Part shown: positions 6,503-8,325 of the stretch, one piece after another
Layout of the letters: each line of letters opens with the position of its first letter
Numbering within the stretch: the stretch's first letter is position 1
Origin: JBOHTO01 sp050733695
GTDB lineage: Bacteria; Gemmatimonadota; Gemmatimonadetes; Gemmatimonadales; Gemmatimonadaceae
Direction of reading: 5' to 3'
DNA: 8,325 nucleotides
Assembly (NCBI GenBank): GCA_050733695.1
Contig: JBOHTO010000186.1
Span: 1-8,325, forward strand
The notes under the pieces: generated by a model
Told to the model about the DNA's origin: nothing
Seen by the model: the letters and a program-made list of their open reading frames with translations, nothing else
Database searches by the model: none
Made by a program: the position numbers and the translations under genes

Positions 6503-6709
6503 CTACGCGGCTCGGAAGGTGACGGAAACGGGATCCGGGCCCGCCTCACCATGCTCGAGTCGGTCCGCCAGGACGCGAAGCGCCAGTGCCTCGGCGCGGG
6601 CAACCGCCTGCCCGCGTGTCTCTCCATACGCGAGCACCCCGGCAAGATCGGGCACCTCCGCGATCCAGCGACCGTCCTGCTCGCGCGCTACTTCCAGGGT
6701 CAACTGCAC
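6503..6709 (-). CDS. HicB-like antitoxin family protein (orphan)
   Basis: The 68-residue protein reads MQLTLEVAREQDGRWIAEVP, then DLAGVLAYGETRGQAVARAE and ALALRVLADRLEHGE. This is the short HicB-like fold (partial RNase H-like), and the length is usual for the short form, which lacks a C-terminal DNA-binding domain. The GTG start at 6709 is decided by GGAGG in GCGGAGGCGTA, at good spacing on the - strand. HicB proteins normally neutralise HicA, an mRNA interferase encoded next door. No HicA-like frame is visible in the 50 bp between this stop and the transposase remnant, nor upstream. It may be an orphan antitoxin or have a distant partner. It is divergent from the his leader. Confidence 0.85.
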   Translation of the reverse strand: MQLTLEVAREQDGRWIAEVPDLAGVLAYGETRGQAVARAEALALRVLADRLEHGEAGPDPVSVTFRAA

Positions 6710-6824
6710 TACGCCTCCGCTGGCAATGCGGTCAATGCAACCCCGACGCGTCTACCGTCCAACGCTTCCCCTGCCGCTCCCTGCCGCTGGCAGACTCCGT
6801 CGAACCATCGCAGTACGCTGCTGG

Positions 6825-6853
6825 TTGACACCCACCGGTCAGGGCCATACGTT
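6825..6853 (+). promoter_or_regulatory. Promoter of the his operon leader
   Basis: A perfect -35 TTGACA (6825-6830) is followed after 17 nt by TACGTT (6848-6853), which keeps the important first T, second A and last T of the -10. The predicted start is at 6860 or 6861, the A of the leader-peptide ATG, so the leader peptide mRNA may have no 5' untranslated region. No Shine-Dalgarno precedes that ATG. Confidence 0.6.
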
Positions 6854-6860
6854 GGTCTCC

Positions 6861-6944
6861 ATGCTTGGCGCCTCACACCTCCACCGCGTGCATCATCTCC
6901 ACCACGACCTTACGGGTCGGGGCGAGGCGCGCGTGCACGGGTGA
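6861..6944 (+). CDS. hisL: His operon leader peptide (attenuator)
   Basis: This is a 27-codon open frame, MLGASHLHRVHHLHHDLTG followed by RGEARVHG, stopping at TGA 6942-6944. Seven codons are His: positions 6, 8, 11, 12, 14, 15 and 26. Six of them fall within ten codons. Such a cluster just before hisG and before a terminator hairpin is the hallmark of ribosome-mediated attenuation, in which shortage of charged tRNA-His stalls the ribosome and lets transcription continue. A ribosome stalled at codons 11-15 would leave 6937-6942 free, while one reaching the stop codon would cover it. The peptide itself needs no further function. It was recognised by its codon pattern and position, since leader peptides do not conserve sequence. 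Confidence 0.85.
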   Translation: MLGASHLHRVHHLHHDLTGRGEARVHG

Positions 6945-7016
6945 CCGCTCGGCGGTAACTCTTCAGGCGCTGCCAGGCGCCGCGGCCCGTCCCTCTCCGG
7001 ACGGGCTTTTTCGTTT
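6912..7016 (+). promoter_or_regulatory. Attenuator RNA: hairpins and candidate antiterminator
   Basis: After the leader peptide come a small hairpin ACCGC-TCG-GCGGT (6944-6956), a second stem GGCGC (6966-6970) with GCGCC (6977-6981), and the terminator (6985-7011). ACGGGT occurs at 6912-6917 and again at 6937-6942. Either can pair with GCCCGT (6985-6990), the 5' arm of the terminator, with one G-U pair. The downstream copy overlaps the leader stop codon, so a ribosome finishing translation would hide it. This is a plausible antiterminator switch. The pairing was found by eye and its energies were not calculated. Confidence 0.6.
6985..7016 (+). terminator. Intrinsic terminator of the his attenuator
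   Basis: GCCCGTCC (6985-6992) and GGACGGGC (6999-7006) form a perfect 8-bp stem with a 6-nt loop, followed by TTTTT at 7007-7011 and more T at 7014-7016. It lies 41 nt after the leader-peptide stop and about 50 nt before hisG, so it would end transcription before hisG unless prevented. Confidence 0.9.
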
Positions 7017-7062
7017 CCGGCATTCGCGCCGCAGCTCAACCTTCCACACAGACACACCACGC

Positions 7063-7941
7063 ATGCTCCGCATCGCACTGCCCAACAAGGGACGCCTCTC
7101 CGACGAAACACAGGAGCTGTTCAGCGACGCCGGTCTCGAGGTCCGCACGCGCGGACAGCGCGCGCTTACCGCATCGCTCGGCGGCGAGTTCGAGGCGCTG
7201 TTCGTACGCGCGCAGGATATCCCCGAGTTCGTCGCCGACGGTGCGGCCGATGCCGGCGTCACCGGCTGGGACCTGGTGCAGGAATCGGAGCGACCGCTCG
7301 AGATGCTCATGGATCTCGAATTCGGGCGCTGCCGCCTGGTGCTTGCCGCGCGCGAGGAGAGCGGAATCGTCTCGATCGATGACATCCGCGGTGCGCCCCG
7401 CGTCGCAACGTCGTTCCCGCGACTCACTCGGAGGTTCTTCAGCGACGGCGGCATCGCCATCGATCTCGTGCCCGTGTCGGGGAGCGCCGAGATCGCGCCG
7501 CACATCGGGATCGCAGACATCGTCGTCGACCTCGCATCCACCGGCTCGACGCTCAGGGTGAACGGTCTGCGCGAAGTCACGACAATACTCGAGTCGACGG
7601 CGCGGCTCATCTGCGGGCGGGGCGCCTGCGCGAGCGCCGCGGAAGCGGATGCCGGAAAGGCAAGGGCGCTGCGCGAACTGGTGGACGCGCTCGGCTCGGT
7701 GCTGCGCGCGCGCGGCAAGCGCTACGTGATGGCGAACGTTCCGCGCGACGCGCTCGACAGGGTGACGGCCGTGCTGCCGGGTCTCAACGGGCCGACGGTC
7801 ATCGATCTTCTCAATGGCGGGTCGCTGGTCGCGGTGCACGCGGTCGTGGCCGCCGAATCCATCTATCGGAAGATCGCCGAGCTCAAGTCGCTCGGCGCCC
7901 AGGGCATTCTCGTCACGCGGATCGAGAGGTTGATGCCGTGA
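7063..7941 (+). CDS. hisG: ATP phosphoribosyltransferase, long form
   Basis: This enzyme catalyses the first step of histidine synthesis, joining ATP and PRPP to give phosphoribosyl-ATP in the cytoplasm. The 292-residue protein begins MLRIALPNKGRLSDET, the standard N-terminus. QDIPEFVADGAADAGVTGWD (51-70) is conserved substrate-binding sequence, and DLASTGSTLRVNG (156-168) is the PRPP loop. The C-terminal part, from about 220 and including LNGPTVIDLLNGG and GILVTRIERLMP, is the ACT-like regulatory domain of the long form. That domain binds histidine for feedback inhibition and removes the need for HisZ. ATG 7063 fits family length exactly; no Shine-Dalgarno is seen in the A/C-rich sequence upstream. 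The gene is controlled by the attenuator directly before it and overlaps the hisD start by GTGA. Confidence 0.97.
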   Translation: MLRIALPNKGRLSDETQELFSDAGLEVRTRGQRALTASLGGEFEALFVRAQDIPEFVADGAADAGVTGWDLVQESERPLEMLMDLEFGRCRLVLAAREESGIVSIDDIRGAPRVATSFPRLTRRFFSDGGIAIDLVPVSGSAEIAPHIGIADIVVDLASTGSTLRVNGLREVTTILESTARLICGRGACASAAEADAGKARALRELVDALGSVLRARGKRYVMANVPRDALDRVTAVLPGLNGPTVIDLLNGGSLVAVHAVVAAESIYRKIAELKSLGAQGILVTRIERLMP

Positions 7942-8325
7942 CTGGGTCGGCATCGGACCCGCGTAGAGCGGGGGAGGCATTCCCGCGTGGGCAGCAATCG
8001 ATCGAAGCAAGATCGTCATACCCGCGAGGTCGGGAATCCATCGCGAGTGCCGACGGCGACGCGGACGTCGTGAACCACGGGATTGATGTCGCGGTAGCGT
8101 CGCCATCCCCGCGAAGGCGAGAGGTCACTTTCCGCTTCACCGGCCCGCTCGCGTCTCTCAGCGGCGCGGATCGCGCGGCGCTGTTCGACAGAACGACATC
8201 GCGGGACACCGCCATCCGCGCGCGAACGGCCGGGATCATCGACCGTGTGCGAACGGAAGGTGACGCCGCTCTGCGCCTGCTTGCGCGGGAGCTGGACGGA
8301 ATCGAGCTCGACCAACTGGAGCTAC
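7938..8325 (+). CDS. hisD: Histidinol dehydrogenase, N-terminal part
   Basis: HisD oxidises histidinol to histidine, the last step of the pathway. Only the first 129 codons lie in the window. The frame opens with GTG 7938, overlapping the hisG stop as GTGA, a usual translational-coupling arrangement. Recognisable HisD sequence starts only at codon 63: VTFRFTGPLASLSGADRAAL, then FDRTTSRDTAIRARTAGIID, RVRTEGDAALRLLARELDG and IELDQLEL. The 60 codons before it (S-, R-, G- and P-rich) are absent from normal HisD proteins and consist of palindromic repeat DNA. Family proteins usually start a few residues before this core. The real start is therefore GTG 7938 with a repeat-encoded extension, or an internal codon such as GTG 8070; I see no good ribosome binding site for the latter. 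Confidence 0.88.
   Translation, partial: MTGSASDPRRAGEAFPRGQQSIEARSSYPRGRESIASADGDADVVNHGIDVAVASPSPRRREVTFRFTGPLASLSGADRAALFDRTTSRDTAIRARTAGIIDRVRTEGDAALRLLARELDGIELDQLEL
7944..8129. repeat. 186-nt palindromic-repeat insertion inside hisD start
   Basis: GTGACT (7938-7943) at the hisD start is nearly repeated as GTCACT (8124-8129) directly before TTCCGCTTCACC, where normal HisD sequence begins. The DNA between is exactly 186 nt, or 62 codons, with no stop in frame. It contains three degenerate copies of a TCATTCCCGCGNNNGCGGGA type palindrome: GGCATTCCCGCGTGGGCAGC (7976-7995), GTCATACCCGCGAGGTCGGG (8015-8034) and GCCATCCCCGCGAAGGCGAG (8102-8121). Palindromes of this type are widespread intergenic repeats in bacteria. 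Here they appear to have entered a gene while keeping the frame. Confidence 0.65.

Noticed and set aside
7036..8106. Long - strand open frame opposite hisG
   Set aside because: It lies fully antisense to hisG, is rich in Arg and His, and has no motif.

Overview
The window is GC-rich DNA from a bacterial chromosome. It ends in the start of a histidine biosynthesis operon (hisG then hisD). The wording of HisG and the general gene style suggest Gemmatimonadota, but this is an impression from memory with low to moderate confidence.

Layout. (1) Bases 1-745 hold no intact gene. Three copies of a 20-bp palindrome (CCGCGATCACATGATCGCGG type) surround and interrupt a coding-like fragment on the + strand that has no start codon. 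(2) Bases 746-2737 (- strand) encode a large SEC-C zinc-motif protein that also carries a segment resembling the DNA-contacting SAM-like domain of tyrosine recombinases, without the catalytic domain. (3) Bases 2918-2984 form a compact control region: a good promoter overlaid by three palindromic operators spaced exactly 22 bp apart. It precedes a DUF4143-type AAA ATPase (3030-4277). (4) Bases 4304-4603 are a small unrecognised gene whose stop codon lies in the first core of a 97-bp imperfect hairpin that looks like an integron attC site. (5) Bases 4958-5965 encode a coiled-coil PD-(D/E)XK protein of the DUF2130 type with a strong ribosome binding site. (6) Bases 6035-6453 are a degraded ISL3-type transposase. 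(7) Bases 6503-6709 (- strand) encode a stand-alone HicB-like antitoxin. (8) Bases 6825-8325 are the his operon head: a promoter, a 27-codon leader peptide with seven His codons, a terminator hairpin with a T run, hisG, and hisD overlapping it.

Reading it together, bases 1 to about 6750 look like an accessory region of mobile remnants, repeats, and defence- or toxin-antitoxin-flavoured genes, joined to a core operon. The two strongest unusual signals are both in the his operon. One is a complete leader-peptide attenuator, possibly translated from a leaderless mRNA. The other is a 186-nt (62-codon) insertion of palindromic repeat DNA just after the first two codons of hisD, which keeps the reading frame. 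A third is the phased triple-operator promoter of the DUF4143 ATPase.

Limits: no database search was possible. Family assignments rest on recognised motifs, and the regulatory assignments rest on sequence complementarity read by eye.
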